Assembly (NCBI GenBank): GCA_961205875.1
Contig: OY540812.1
Location: 5,580,001 to 5,644,000, forward strand
Direction: 5' to 3'
Origin: Sialis fuliginosa
Lineage: Eukaryota; Arthropoda; Insecta; Megaloptera; Sialidae
DNA: 64,000 nt
Shown: positions 1 through 14,100 of the stretch, piece by piece
Layout of the letters: every line of letters starts with the position of its first letter
Position numbering within the stretch: position 1 is the stretch's first letter
Position numbers and translations under genes: made by a program
The notes under the pieces: model-generated
Told to the model about the DNA's origin: nothing
What the model saw: the letters and a program-made list of their open reading frames with translations, nothing else
Database searches by the model: none

Positions 1-50
1 ATTGAATGCGGCCCGCGATGCAATTTGGGTTGGCCAGGCCTGTTTTATAC
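1..50. repeat. Terminal fragment of a hAT-like element, cut by the window edge
   Basis: The first bases contain GCGGCCCGCGATG followed by a TTGGCCAGGCCTG stretch. This resembles the terminal segment of hAT (Charlie/Zaphod-type) nonautonomous elements, in which GGCCCGCG recurs near the ends; the elements at 9499 and 60754 carry the same word. Only one end is in the window, so size and target duplication cannot be judged. Confidence 0.4.
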
Positions 51-892
51 AAAACTGCCTTCTTTGTGAGATTCTATCACAGCTTACTTATAATAAAACA
101 CATTAGTGAATTAGCCCATAAAATCAGACCGACAACTGTATACCTACGTGTGTGTATATATATATTATAAAATACATAAATATATTCTATTTAAAATAAT
201 TGCCAATAATTTAGTTGAAAACATTTTTAATATTTTTTAATATTTTCTTAATTTAATTTTCATCATTTCAAAATTTAATTTACAACTACATTAAATCGTG
301 TTACGAGCGTGACCATGCGTGATCGGGCGTGAGTAAAAAAATAAGATCGTGAATACTTTTTTTGTAACCGTGAGTGAGCAGGCGTGACTACAAATTTTTC
401 TCTCGTGAGCGTAAACAAAAATTACTCACGCGCCCAATGTAGATAATATTTGTATAAAGATAAATGACATGAGATCATATGGAATAAATCTAAATATATT
501 CAAATTATTCAACAAGTATTCCCACTTCATTGATAAACCTTTCAAATTGTTTAATATCAACTAAATAGCGATGCTAATTCAATCTACTAAATTTTGGCAT
601 TATGTAATTCCTAGTAATTATTCTAATTGACATTAAACATAAATTGGTTGATCCTATACGAACGTAATGACTAATATATAAATATTAGGTATATTATGTA
701 TATTATACATATTATGTATATTCTGTTTATAATGTGAATACACATTGTGTTGTGTTTAAATTTCATATTATAATTATTGAAAATCAAATGTTAATCTAAG
801 CTAACTTTATTACCTGTAATTACAACTAACACTTTAAGATAATCTAATTAATAACAATTACCATCAAATGTCAAATTTATGATCACTTAATT
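51..892. other. Gene-free AT-rich DNA with a CGTGA cluster
   Basis: No coding signal is seen. Positions 305-440 contain at least seven copies of the pentamer CGTGA and a short inverted pair, GGGCGTGAGTAA near 324 and TTACTCACGCGCCC near 421, so the segment could form a hairpin. It is probably a remnant of a fold-back element. Confidence 0.5.
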
Positions 893-1452
893 GGTAGTTC
901 TCGTGCTACAGTACTATCAAAAAGTTACGCTTATAATACCATGGTAAAATATCGAAAATAATTGTGTTGCTACAGAGAATTTTTGATCAAGTCTATACCC
1001 AAAGCCGTCTATTGTTGTATTAGTACGGATAAGGGCAGTTTTCTTCATTTAATGACTAAACGCTTCGACAGATTTTGATAAAAAACTACCAAACAGCAAA
1101 GGGTTATTATTCTGATATGTGATAAAAAATTCCAAATGATTGACCGTTTTGTTTTTGAAATACAATTATATTTCAAATACGAAACGGTCAATCATTTAGA
1201 ATTTTTTATCACATATCAGAATTATAAGCCTTTGCTGTTTGATAGTTTTTTATTAAAATTTGTCGAAAGCTTTAGTCATGAGAATGGACATAATACGAAC
1301 TTGATATAGTGGATACGTACAAAAGTGACAAACTTTGATGACAATTATCTCGAGTTTAAAACGGTCGATCTCTTTAAAATTTCACGTTTGGATAGATATA
1401 AGTATTCTTTTTATTCCCAGATTTTTTTTTGAATTCTATCGAAATGTCATAG
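893..1452. mobile_element. Palindromic fold-back element, TTAA family, copy A (right end truncated)
   Basis: The left end reads GGTAGTTCTCGTGC just after TTAATT. Around a centre near 1165, the arms 1040-1160 and 1172-1275 are close inverted copies; GATATGTGATAAAAAATTC and its complement are easy to see in them. The sequence through about 1452 is the inverted counterpart of the complete copy at 37951-38564, including the segment around CTCGAGTTTAAAACGGTCG. The distal right terminus of that copy is missing here. No transposase is encoded, so this is a nonautonomous element. Confidence 0.75.
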
Positions 1453-2614
1453 TATCAAGCTTAAAATTTTTTCATGTGTGTGTACTTGTGTACACTATAG
1501 TGTAACAATATTATATTATAGCCGCTTGAATTATTATATCATGATTTGTAGAAATTAGTTATAACATTAGGTAATCCTTTTTGGAGAGAGACCTCGAAAA
1601 ATATGTATTGAGTCAGTTGTTAGCACAGAGTCATGAGAAACACATTAATTTATAAAGTGCCGAAGGTGTTAAAATAAATCTTAGAAACAGTGTAGCTACC
1701 TTAGCCCTGTAATGCAAGCTAAGGAGAATTAAGGCTCTGTGGTAGTGACCACCATTTCATATTCAAAATAGTGCAAGTTTTGTGTAATAAACATAGTGAA
1801 AGATTTTGTAATCGAAATAGTTTTAGTTTTTGTGTAATATATATAGTACCAGCTTTTGGAAAGACATAGTGTAAGTGTAGTTAAAATTAAATTTATTTAT
1901 TGAGTATAGCAGTGTTTACGTTTCCGAGCACCTACAGGTCATTCTACCAAACCAATTAAAGGTTAAATGAAATTATTAAAGTCAGTTGAACCCAAAAACG
2001 TTACAATAGTGCAACGATTCTTTAACTAATGTGGTCTAGGGACCCCATTTTGAATAAATATTTTTCAGGACCCCCCCCCCCCCCCCTGATAGAAAATCAA
2101 AGAAGTTAGTTAGATATTAATTAATCACTGGTAAATAGAAATGTAAATCTGAAACTAACTTCAAAGGTTTCGAGGTATAAAATATTAAATAAATTACTAA
2201 TTACAAAATTGAATACCTCAAAACTAATTAAACTATTAAATAAACATAATCCTAATAATTTTCTTAACAATTTGTGTTGAATTCCTACGTCACTTTGGTG
2301 TCAAAACGAGTCATATTCTGGGATCATTAAATTTTGCACTAAAGGTTTCATAATCCAGCTATAATTATAGCAATTTAAATGACTGATATTAATTTAGATA
2401 ATTTTACTAGAAACATTAAGCAGTCTAAAATTTCTAAATAATGATTAGCGTTGTTGTCAGAGTCTCCGACCTTTACCAAGGGTGATGTGATTCCACTAGA
2501 GAAAACAAAGAGGGGATGATTTATCACTATCTTGTTCAACACTGTTCTGAAATTTATCTAGAGTGGGTGATAGTATAATTTTGATTTAAAAAAAATATAT
2601 CTTAATTTTATTAA
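1453..2614. other. Gene-free stretch with a 16-base poly-C tract
   Basis: Nothing coding is seen. Positions 1760-1875 hold loose repeats of a TTTTGTGTAATA..ATAGT motif. Positions 2071-2086 are an uninterrupted run of C preceded by TTTTTCAGGA, similar to the G/C-run transposon ends listed elsewhere in the window. Confidence 0.5.
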
Positions 2615-2770
2615 ATTTAAAATGAGGCAGTGAGTTCCAAAACTCGTTCGTTCCATTTTAAATAAAATAATCAGTGGATTTTGAAATAATTCCAAAAAAA
2701 AATTCAAAATTCACAGCATGCCGATTATTTTTTAAAATAGAACGAACGAGTTTTGTAACTCATCTCGAAG
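2615..2770. repeat. Short fold-back repeat
   Basis: The arm at about 2621-2672 (core AACTCGTTCGTTCCATTTTA) is matched in inverted orientation by about 2723-2765 (core AAAATAGAACGAACGAGTTT), with a loop of roughly 50 bases. There is no coding content. It is probably a miniature inverted-repeat element; its outer limits and target duplication are not clear. Confidence 0.6.
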
Positions 2771-5147
2771 ATACTCATATCTTTACTATTACTTATCATT
2801 TAATTTTATATCGTCTGTAAAACCGGTCTTTAAACGTTTAGATATATATTTTACTTGTTAATCAATAAAATAAAGTCTGTACAAATTGAAAAATATAGAA
2901 AAATATTTCAATAAACTTTAGAACGTAATTTGGCATAATAATATCTACATTTTATTTTTTATGTCTAATTTTTTTATTTATATACATAAGTATTTATATT
3001 AATTATTTTGATAACAATAGATCTTTGATAGCTTATGTATTCTTTAAAAAAATTTCGTCTGTATAACTTGCTAAATTCTTTTTTGTAACTTGCAAATAAA
3101 TCGAAGCAGTTGCAAGATTTAGCTACATTTCCATCAGAGTTTTTACTACAACCACCTGATGCTTATAAGTGAATAAAAGTGATCAAAAAGTTTCATATGA
3201 TTCATAAAATACACTCGAGTCTCATTATACTAAAATATATAACGAAATTACTGGAAAATGGAGAAACTGTGGTTTCTTAATCACTTAAACTAAATATATA
3301 CATCTTAACCACAAGAAAACAATGTCGCTCAAAAAGTGTTTCGACTTCACAAGAAGTCCTCATTAGGAGCCTAACAGTCCCATCGCGATTAACTTGTGGT
3401 TGACATTTACTGTTATTTCATGTATAGATCTTTATATTACTTGTAATACATAACACAATTTATTTCCAATTGCAATAATTTTATCTCATTTTATAATATT
3501 ATACATTAAATTCCTTTTTTCACATCAACAACGCCAAATTGGATTTTAAATTGCTTGTTTGTAATCCATTTACATAATCGATTTGTTCGTATTTTTAGAA
3601 TAGGGGCAGATATGTAATATTTTTATTTCTTACGTAAGTTTAGTATACATATTATTATGTATTTCTCTATCTATATGTACATATGTGTATATGAATAAAT
3701 TTATAATTTTAGTTATTTTTTACATCTAATAATTTTTTTTTGTTAAAATAACTGATATTATTTTGAAATACATATTTTAGAGTTTTATAAAAAAAATACT
3801 GCGTATTAAAACTAACTTCTCTAAAGTTCAGTTTCTTCATAAATGAAAATTTAAAAGTTTTTTATACACGTTTAAATACATTAAGTCAGGCGCGAATATT
3901 AAATTACAAAAAATTAAAAAAAGTTTTCTTAATTGGCAATCTCTACAAAGAATTTTGTATATTTATGTATTTTATAAATGTGTAAAAGTCATATCCATCG
4001 AGGAGATGTCTATATTCGTACAAAGAAATTTATAAAACAATTATCTTATTTAAACTACATATTCTTTTTACATAATTTCGATAATCTTTGAATTATTATG
4101 TTACAATTAAATATGTTCATACATACTATTCCAAATTTTATTTTAGACAAATATTTTAAATTTATAAGTAGATATTGATGGTAGAAAGCTCAGGAAATCA
4201 AACAAGAGATATTTACCAACTTTTGCAGTAATACAAAAAAATTTGGTTAAGACATACACGAGTGTATCTATATATACCATAAGAGTTCCGAAGTACGTAC
4301 TACGTGGACTGTTTAGGGCCACTTAGAGGTGCATATTCAACTAATTGAAGTCTACATTTTGACAACTTCATACCCAGATATGAAAATAAAAATAAAATAA
4401 ATTATGACGCCCCTCTCTATAATTTCAAAATTTAAAATATTATTGACTTTAGTATTTGTCGTTGGTAGTTTCACCAAAGCCTCGTTACCAAATTTTTTGA
4501 GCCAGTAGTTACCAAGTTATATGGGGTGGGGGCATAATAAAATACTGCTTTTACCCCCCTGCTTAGAAAAAAAATAAAAGATAGGGTCAAATTCTACTTA
4601 TTGAGATCTACATTTTTTTTTTGCTTTAAAGCCTCCTGCAGGCGCCATTTTTGATTTTTTGAAAAAAATTAGAATAAGGATCCAACTCCACTAGTTTGGT
4701 TATAAATTTTGATGTGCCACATGCCTTGGTATAAAAAAAAATGTTTTGCTTACTAAGCCCCTTCGCGCCCCCTCTGAAAAATTATTTTAAAAATTTTAAC
4801 GAACACTGTAACAAGAATTTTGAAATACTTAACTCTTTTTTATAAATCATGTGCGTGCTAACACGCACTTGGCCGTTTCATTATTATTATTATTTTAATT
4901 TAATTAAAATGACAATCGTTTTACTGTAATTACTATAATAGGATCGACGTATTTTTCATCGTCATATTCGACACAACTTGGAATACTGATTTAAATGATA
5001 CTTATACATGAATGTATGCATATCTACATAAATATATGCCAAAATGTCCCTTATTTGCGTTCAGCTTTCCACCATCGATATAATATAGTATATGTAAGAA
5101 ATAAGATCATTGCATACAATCAGATATTTAAACAGCTTGATACTCAC
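2771..5147. other. Gene-free AT-rich stretch; no further exon recognised
   Basis: I searched the minus strand here for the next exon of the secreted-peptide gene and found no convincing acceptor plus open frame. Positions 4290-4800 are less AT-biased, with C-run segments that look like old transposon sequence. The word ACGGCCAAGTGCG occurs inverted near 4862-4877; it is also found at 39480 and is the head of a dispersed insect repeat. Confidence 0.5.
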
Positions 5148-8100
5148 TTCTGGGCAGCATTTTGCAATAAGTCCTCTATCGCGTTTTCTGAATAGTCATT
5201 TTGAAAAGCTTCATCTGTAAATAAAGAAAAGGGCATTAGTATAAGAGTAAATATATTATAAACGTAACAATGTTCATACTGTTATCAGATAAGAAAACAT
5301 ACTAGAAATGCAAAGTTTGAAATTTATGCACAGTTATGTTTTAGTAGAACCCATTGATTAGAATTCATGAGAACTTGTTGAGCTTAATTACAATAATACA
5401 GTGGCGTGCTGTAAGAGATTCTTGAACGTCGATTAAAATATATAATATAAAACACATTTAGAAGTCATAGAATTATTATTTATTGTTTTTATATTTAAAT
5501 ATCTGCCTTGGGAACCTTTCTTATACGTAATCCTAACAGTGAATAGTATACGTGATTTTTATTTTATTAAAACATTTCTGACAAACTAACAAGATAGAAT
5601 AAAATGAATAATATAGGTAATATTATTCTCTACATTATATAACAAATGATTTTTTTTTAACGTAACAACTGAAAACGGATGTTTACTCTTGTAAATTTTT
5701 GAATTTTCGAATTATTTTTGAAATAAGAAAAAATCTTTTAGATAAAAAATGTTGAGTATGTTATTATCTATAATTTATTCCCCATACATTTTTTTCCAAC
5801 ATTTATGATTTAGCCAGAAAGAATTTGTTTATGTAATTATTTAGATTCACCTACACTGTTCACTCTCAGTATTACGTATAAGAAAGTCCCATGACATTCA
5901 TGGCAGATATTTCTCCTCTGTTATGAACCATTTGAATTATGATAAAAAATTTTTTTTTCAAAAATTCGTTTTTACGAAAAAATGAATAGAACATAAATTA
6001 TAAATATATTACCTACAATTTTTAACTTGACCATTTTTCTCTATTTCGCACTGTTTTAATATTAATTAATATTTAATTAATTAATTAATATTAATTATAA
6101 TATTAAAAATAAGTAAATTGTTTAAATAATTGAGACATTCGAATGTTTTGCTTTGAAATTATAAACATTTTCTAAAGTCCATTTTCAAGTAATACTATGT
6201 ATTCCTTTACTCTAAAACTGTCTACAAAGTTAAGAATACAACTTATATTTTATAATACTGAGAAATTGATACTGCTTCCAAATAAATTTTGCGTAGAAAA
6301 AACACAAACAAAAACAATATATATATACCTCATGCTAAAAAATAATTCAAGGTAACTTTAAACAATTAAAATACGAATTTCTTTACTATGTCTTCTATAA
6401 GAGAAAAACAACGCAATATTGAGTTATCGAAAAACAAATAGGTATAAAAGGAAAGCTGTCAATGCACAGGAAATTAAAAACAATGTATTTTACTTGAAAA
6501 GAGCAATCTTATAACAAAGAAGAATTTTATCAATAATTAGAAAATGTTTTCCAATACCTACAGTTTTTTTAATATAATATGTATAGATGGAAAATACTCA
6601 ATTTTAAAATATTTGTATTTTAAAATTAATTGATATTACTTCAAAACTTTATAATATAAATGATATAATCTAATATTAGGTCGCAAGATTACGCCGAAAA
6701 TCTTTCTTTAGTCGAAATATTTTAATCTGGTAATCTCGAGAAGTAAACTCATGCCTTCTCGCTTGACAATCTTTAGTAAAATATGCCTTATAACGATAGT
6801 ATAGAACATTTGGATTATACAAGTAAGTTCTATTGACTGATGTTCTAAATTATATATAGGTAATACATTTAAATCGTGTTTATAAAAAAATAACGATAAA
6901 CTTTAAAATTGACAATAAGATAAAAGTTATGGGCGCTATAAGTGCAAGTTTTCGTTGTTTTTTTTTTGATTAATGGGCTTGTTTTTTGTAATTCTCATGA
7001 ACTCATGTTACTAATATAACAAAACTCTTTATTTAATCAATTTAATTACCAAAGTCCGCAAATATAATTTTTTTTTTTAATTATAGCCTTTTATTTTGTT
7101 CATGTTTTTTCTCCAGTAATGGCAAAGGTAAAACCAGTAATGAGCACGCAGTGATGGACACTAGGTAATGATTACAAAATGATAAGTACTACGACACAAA
7201 AGATATAAAAGAAAGAATCGTCAAATTTGAAACAATGTAAAGCAGTTTCTATGATAATATAATAATTAATTAATAAATTATACTAATAATCAGTTTAAAT
7301 GTCCACCATTTTGACACCTATTGGCCGATTGTCATCAAATCACGCTGTATGGCAGATAAATGTATATAGATTAATATTCAGAAATGGTGGTAATCAAATA
7401 TCAACACATATTTCTAATTCAGTACATTTAATTAAAAATTTGCCATTACTGGGGGTCTTTGCCAAGACTGGTGCCACTGTCTTAGTAATTCTAATCTAAT
7501 AAAAATCTAATAGAAGCTAGATATAATGTTCTGTAGTAATTATAATTATATTACTATATCATAATGGGTTCTCGAGATATGGAATATAGTAAAACTTATT
7601 TTGGACAAAATTTTCTTAGGGCTGTAGCTCCTTCACAAAAAATTTTCGGACACGTATTTATTATTTATATTAACTTTTTTCTTCAAAACAACCAAAGAAT
7701 AGCCCGCTTGAGTAAGACATCTTGTATAATTGAATGAATAAATAATAAAATAATATAACAAACGAAGAATTATTGTATTTTAGTACAATGAAAATAAACG
7801 TTTGTGAAAACACAAATTCAATTATAATTCACAGATCAGATTATTCATATTAATTCAATTGTTTCAGACAAGAGATATTACCCAATGCGCCCCTCTAAGA
7901 CGAAGTTTCACTATATACTGATTTGAATTTCATCCAATCATTAACTCGGGAATATTTGTCGAGACATGTGCGTGAATAATCCTTCTAATTTACAGATTGT
8001 GACAGTATAAGAAGCTTATAACGAATATATTATACATGTTTTGTTTGATGGCTGTCTTCTGCTCGAATCATGTATCACTTCAAAGGTGGTTACACGCATA

Positions 8101-11100
8101 AATATAATAATTATTTAACAGTGGAGTGGAAAATCCCAAATGTGTTTAAACGTTAAATAAACAACTAATCAAACTAATTTTTGTTTTGATATAAATTTAT
8201 ATTGCTGAAAAGTTAGGGCTGTAATCTGTAATATGAACAGTATTATTTGATTAGTCGAATTTAGCGTTTCCCAAACTTCCCCCTTTTAAACACAAAACGA
8301 ATGTATTTATCACACAATATAATAAATATGAACTAAATTTTCGGGCTGTTATTCACGTTGTCGTATTTTCTTACTTGACGTTTCGACTCTCATGCTGGAG
8401 TCTTCTTCAGAAATATAAATAAAGTAAGAAAATACAATAAAGTTGACAACAGTCCGAAAATTTAGTTCAAATGGACAACCGCCACAAAAGCATACAAAAG
8501 AAAATTACGAATGTAGATACTTTTACATATTTATGCAATTAAATTGAAATAGTTAATAAAAAAGTACTTAAATTGTTGAATACAATTACTAAAATATAAA
8601 AAAAATTTAATTACAAGTACTTATTTAAATTTTCAAAATGTTTGAACCAATTACGCCAGAAAATTTATAGAACTCTTTTCTATATCTGATAAAGCTCATT
8701 CTGTGCTAAAAGTTTGGGAAGCTCTGGTCTGATTGTAAGTCTAAAGAACACGTCCTTAATACTGATAAAATCGATTAACTAATTTAAATTTTATTCTGAA
8801 TAGTAACCTCATATTCTTGGTTGAACACATTTTTTTTTTAATTTCATGAATTAGATATAATATTGAAGAATTAAAGCCCATCAAAAAATATTAATACTAT
8901 ATTTTCTTCTCAGGTGAAATTGTTAAAAAATATACCTATATTTATTGTAAGCAGTTCTCGAAAATAAAAATTTATTTCTGTATGAAACGATGTACGCGGT
9001 ACGATTTTCCATTTCCAGGAGAAAATTGTCGTGCAACAAAGTAGTTTTATATTCAATCCACACTTCATATTCCCAAGTTTTATATTTTTATATACGTCAC
9101 GGATATAACCTTAGACAATACAATTTTATAATACTTACTCTTGTAAGAAAATACATTTATAAAAAGAGCAAACATAATGTTCTTTTGAAAATCTGGTAGT
9201 TAAGTGAAAAATGTATTTATAATAATAATAATAATTCTTTATTTCCCTAAAATATACAAAATTACATGGAAGTAGCCAGTTATAGTATTTTTTTATATAT
9301 TTAAAAAATAGGAAAAATTCAGTGTAAGTACATAAAATTACCAATTTTTATCAACAAGATAACTGGAGACAAATTAAAGTATTACGTATCTAGGAAAAAA
9401 ATCGTCTAATTTTGTAGTGACATTCTGTGGTTAATTTAGTTTTCAGTTGTGTTTTGAATTGTTTTAATGGTAGGTTTTTGTAGCATTTTATTTTAGCGCA
9501 GGGGTCACCAAACTTTTCGAGAAACGGGCCGGATCGAATTTCTTATAAACATGAGGGATCGTACGAAAAATATTCTTGTTGAAACATTTATTTACATGTG
9601 CATTTTAAGACAAATAGAGTTTATATCGGAATTTATAATGAAAATATTTATTAAAATGTACATTATATGTGTACATAAAATCATTAAATTGTATAAAATT
9701 AATATTTCTCATATATAAAATATTTATAAAAAAAATCGGGAGCCGGATAAAAATCTTTGGAGGGCCGGATGCGGCCCGCGGGCCGTAGTTCGGTATTGTA
9801 GTCGTGATTGTTATGAAACAGTTTGATTATATTATGTTACTGTTTTGTTTTAGGAACACTGCGTTTTCGCAAATGTATAATAGGAAACACTGTGTATTAT
9901 AAATATATGTACAGTAAATAACTCTTTCTTAGTTTAAATATACTTTGTTAATCTAATTAAGGCTTCAAATAACACAAGAACATTCAAATATAGAATAAAG
10001 CTCTGTTTGTTGTCAAAGTAAATGAAACATTAAATAAATAAGACAAACTTCTGCACTACGTAAGTACATTTATACCGGCTGTTCAAAATAAAACGATTTT
10101 TTTTTTCGAAAATTAAGCTACTTTAAGAAACAAAATTCAGTTAAAAGTTACTCAACTTAGAAGGGACAATATGAAATCATTTTTTTAAAGGATCGCACAA
10201 ATATACATATATGAGTACTATAAACGATTATCTACTAAATGAGTTTCAAAAAATCTGTGTTTGTTTCATAGATCGAGAATTGATTTAAATATTATAATAA
10301 TCAAATGAGGAGCCTACTAATTTTGTTATAAGCGAATAATAATAAATGAAAACTGGAGGATCCCTTCTGCATATTCTCAAAATATATAAACAAAATAAAT
10401 TGTTATACAAAGGCATACATATATATTAAATTCTATTTGTTCTAATGTAAAAGACTTTTTTGTTGAATATCCTGTAAATGGAAAATCAGTTACGGTCGTA
10501 TAGTGACAGAATGTAACACATAGAAAGATTCTGACAAATTCATTCTTTATATTAATACCCCCGAGCATTTCTCATTAGACATCCTGAATAAGGAAACTTT
10601 TTCACTTACATTCAACTAAAGACATGTGAAAACTTTGCGCTAAGGACATGATTTAATTCCAAGTTTTTCCACTTTGTAATGACATTAACATTATTAGTTT
10701 ATGCCTTATAAAAATGTTAGTTTTTTATATAATAGTGTATATGATTAATTAATTTAACTGTAGTTTCTGTTTTATTTTTATATTTCATAATAGAATCCAA
10801 CATATAAAAACAAATTTTAATTGATTGATAATATAATTATTTAACTACAAAAATATTCATCAATTTTAGGTTTTAACATGAGACAACTAACATTTTAGCC
10901 GTTTTCTGATTCAGTTCTGCATTTTCCACAGTTAAAAATGATTTAAAACAATTTGAATTTTTAAATTATTTAGTAGTTTTGTAGATTTAAAAATCACAAC
11001 AACCCCTATACTCGTAAAATTCTATACTGCCGTGCTTAGGTAAAGGGCAGTAAGGTGTAAAAAGTAAAAACGAAGAAAACTGAACTCGAAGTTTTTGATT

Positions 11101-14100
11101 TTTTTAAACTGAATTAATAATATAATATATGTTTTCATAAAATTTATTTAGCATCGAATGACTTCATTATAAGTCATTTGAGTGTAAGTTTAGTTTACAA
11201 TTCATCAAAATGCTTAAATTGAGAGACTTACTGTCTTTTATTTCTGGAAATTTAAAAGCAGTAAGATGTGGTTTACTGCTTTTGTACTCTGTAAAACAGA
11301 AGTACTGCTTTTTTCCACTGTTTTATTTATTTAAATATGTCGTTTTTTGTCTGAAGTAAAACGCTGTAATATAGAATAAAAATTCAGTTTTATTTCAATG
11401 TAGTTTATTGATATCAAAATAAAAATTAGTAATACAATAATCTTTGTCTAATGCGTATCGAATTACAAAATCTTAAATATAATAGTTATTAGTATTTATT
11501 GATCTTTGTTTTGTTGAACACATAACGAAAAATAAATTTGTATGACACTTAATAATCAAAGAGTGATTGAAGAATAATGACAATGAAAAAAAATTAAATT
11601 AAAAAAACAATTTACTGTATTATTCATTTGAAGTAGATAATTTTTGAAAACTATCTTTTCGAAAATATTAGAACTTGGAATGATTTTGAATATTCTACAT
11701 ATATTTTTCAGTGGATAAAAGCAGTAAGTATAGTTTAAAAGTTACTTCTTTTTATATTGAAAAATGATTTTACTGTTTTTATATTCAGGAAAAGTACCTA
11801 ATTTGATATATTCGATAAACTACTGAAATAACCTAATAGCATTAAAATTACTAAAAGACAGTAAAATAATTTTACTGTCTTTCACCTAAGCACGACTGTA
11901 TACATTTATAATTTGTAGAGGTATGTATAGGTACCTACTTAATTGTTTGTTGTGTTTACTTAAGTTCAAACTTTGACTAACAGTGTGTCACTAATGCTTT
12001 TAGTCACAGATCATGACTACATTTTGACATTAATGCTTTACATTAGATAATAATTAATCAATAATAATTATTATACATATATATAATATTTATTTCAATT
12101 AACTTCTTCAATGTTACATTTAACTATATTCGAGAATACAGTACAAATCTGCGTTTAATTTTTATAACACGTAAATTTTCTGTTAATCATCATAAAATAA
12201 AATAACTTTGTTATCATGAATATATTTGCCGCATATTATTAAAAAAAAGTTTAAATGCTTTCAATTTGACTGGGTAAATATTTGACGAACATATGGGGTA
12301 TGAATAGTACTCAAAATACCGACTCATCAATGTTCTTATCTCCCTCAGTTCACTGAATATATTTTACAATTAATCACTTTTGATAATAGTGAATATTAAG
12401 TGTTTAATATTCATGAGGGGTATACAAAATTATTCGATGAAAAACTAAAGAAGTCAGTCATAGAAAATTTGTAAAGTCGCTTACATGGAAATAAATATCA
12501 ATAAAGAAAATATATACAGGGTGTATAATTATTATAGGACCATCAGGTTTTTATTTATGTAACTATTGATAATATCAAAAAAGTTTAAATAAAAAATATA
12601 TCAGGTTTGTTAATGAGAAGAGGAATATGGCATCCAAATTTTTTTTATTAAATAGAATGGTGTATTTTTTATTTTATAGGACTATAAAATATGTTGTTCT
12701 GGATAACTTTTGTACAAAACATTTTTTTCTTAGAGTAATAGTTTAGACGTCATGATATTTAAATAAAAATTTAGTTTATTATATAACTAATTGATTTCTA
12801 GACCCCATCCCCGTGATATTTTTTCCGCCAAATCGAATGAAACCAATTACAATCTTTCATATGTGGCAGGAGGAAAATATTAATTTAAATTATATGCATA
12901 TTTCTCTGGTTAGTTCACGTCAAACTAATATTTCGAAATTTGTTTGCTAAAACTACCTATAACTTGTTTACAATGAAACATTTCGTCGGAATTGAAGTTT
13001 AATAGTCTACTAGGACCATCAAACTACATCCTGTCACTGAAACTTGATTACTTTAGTTTCGGTTTTCCCAATATTACAATTTTCTTACTCATACCCTTGA
13101 ATTTAATATTGTATATATCGATGTTGGATAGAACGATTACATTTTTTACTTGCATTTATCAATTGTTATATTGTCAGTGTTTAAAAAAGTTTATAAATTC
13201 TTCTTTGTGACAGCAGATAAAGGAAAAATGTTATTAAAAATGTGCTTTATTTTATTTTTTAATTTCAACTTCGTGTGAACAGGAAAACTATATTATCAAT
13301 TCTGACGTAGAACTATAATATCTTCTCTGACGGTACTATGGGGTAACCTCAGGGGCAGAAATTTAACGAAATATGTCACACTTTGGATGCTTATATCAGT
13401 TAAAACACCTGAGACGAAGAGATGGAAAAAAAACGTGATTCGAACTTATAACGTACTTTAAATCGGAATCATAATTCCAGCAGTCGTTACTTATTCTCGA
13501 ATGTGTAAATATCACCGCTTATAACGGTTTAACTACATCGGTTACAGTAAAATAGGAATAACAACGCTGTGTAAACGTACTCAATAACTCGTGGAACAAA
13601 TGTAATCAGAATAACCGACGCCTACTATATTTTATAAAATTTAAAAAGCTCTTCTCCTGAAAAATCTTTCAACAGCATCCTTAACACACCACTGGGTTAC
13701 AAATGCTTATTTTACTAGCATATATCAATGGACACGATATAATCTAACTTTATGTGACCCGAAGCATATGATATTATGCAAATATTCTCGTTCGATACGA
13801 GCGTACATACCGCATAAAGACAAATAACAGTTTTTGTAAATATGCGAATATGTACAGTGGCATCCTGAGGGAATGACATAAGAGATAAATGTTAACAAAT
13901 CTTTTAAGCGAATCAAAATTATGAATACAGTATTGTAGATATTCAAGATATTTATTTGTTTCATAGAAGAAAATCCCTATTGTTTATTGCTTCCTCGCTA
14001 TATCGAAGATACGAGAAGCTTTGTGATCGTTTTAAAATGAGGAAAAAGTTGTTTCCGATTTCAAATTTTTTACTTGATCTTTCCGTTTCAGGTCAAGACA

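Noticed and set aside
2071..2086. Poly-C tract as a possible triplex or regulatory element
   Set aside because: Similar G/C runs recur next to transposon ends here, so a decayed element end is the simpler explanation.
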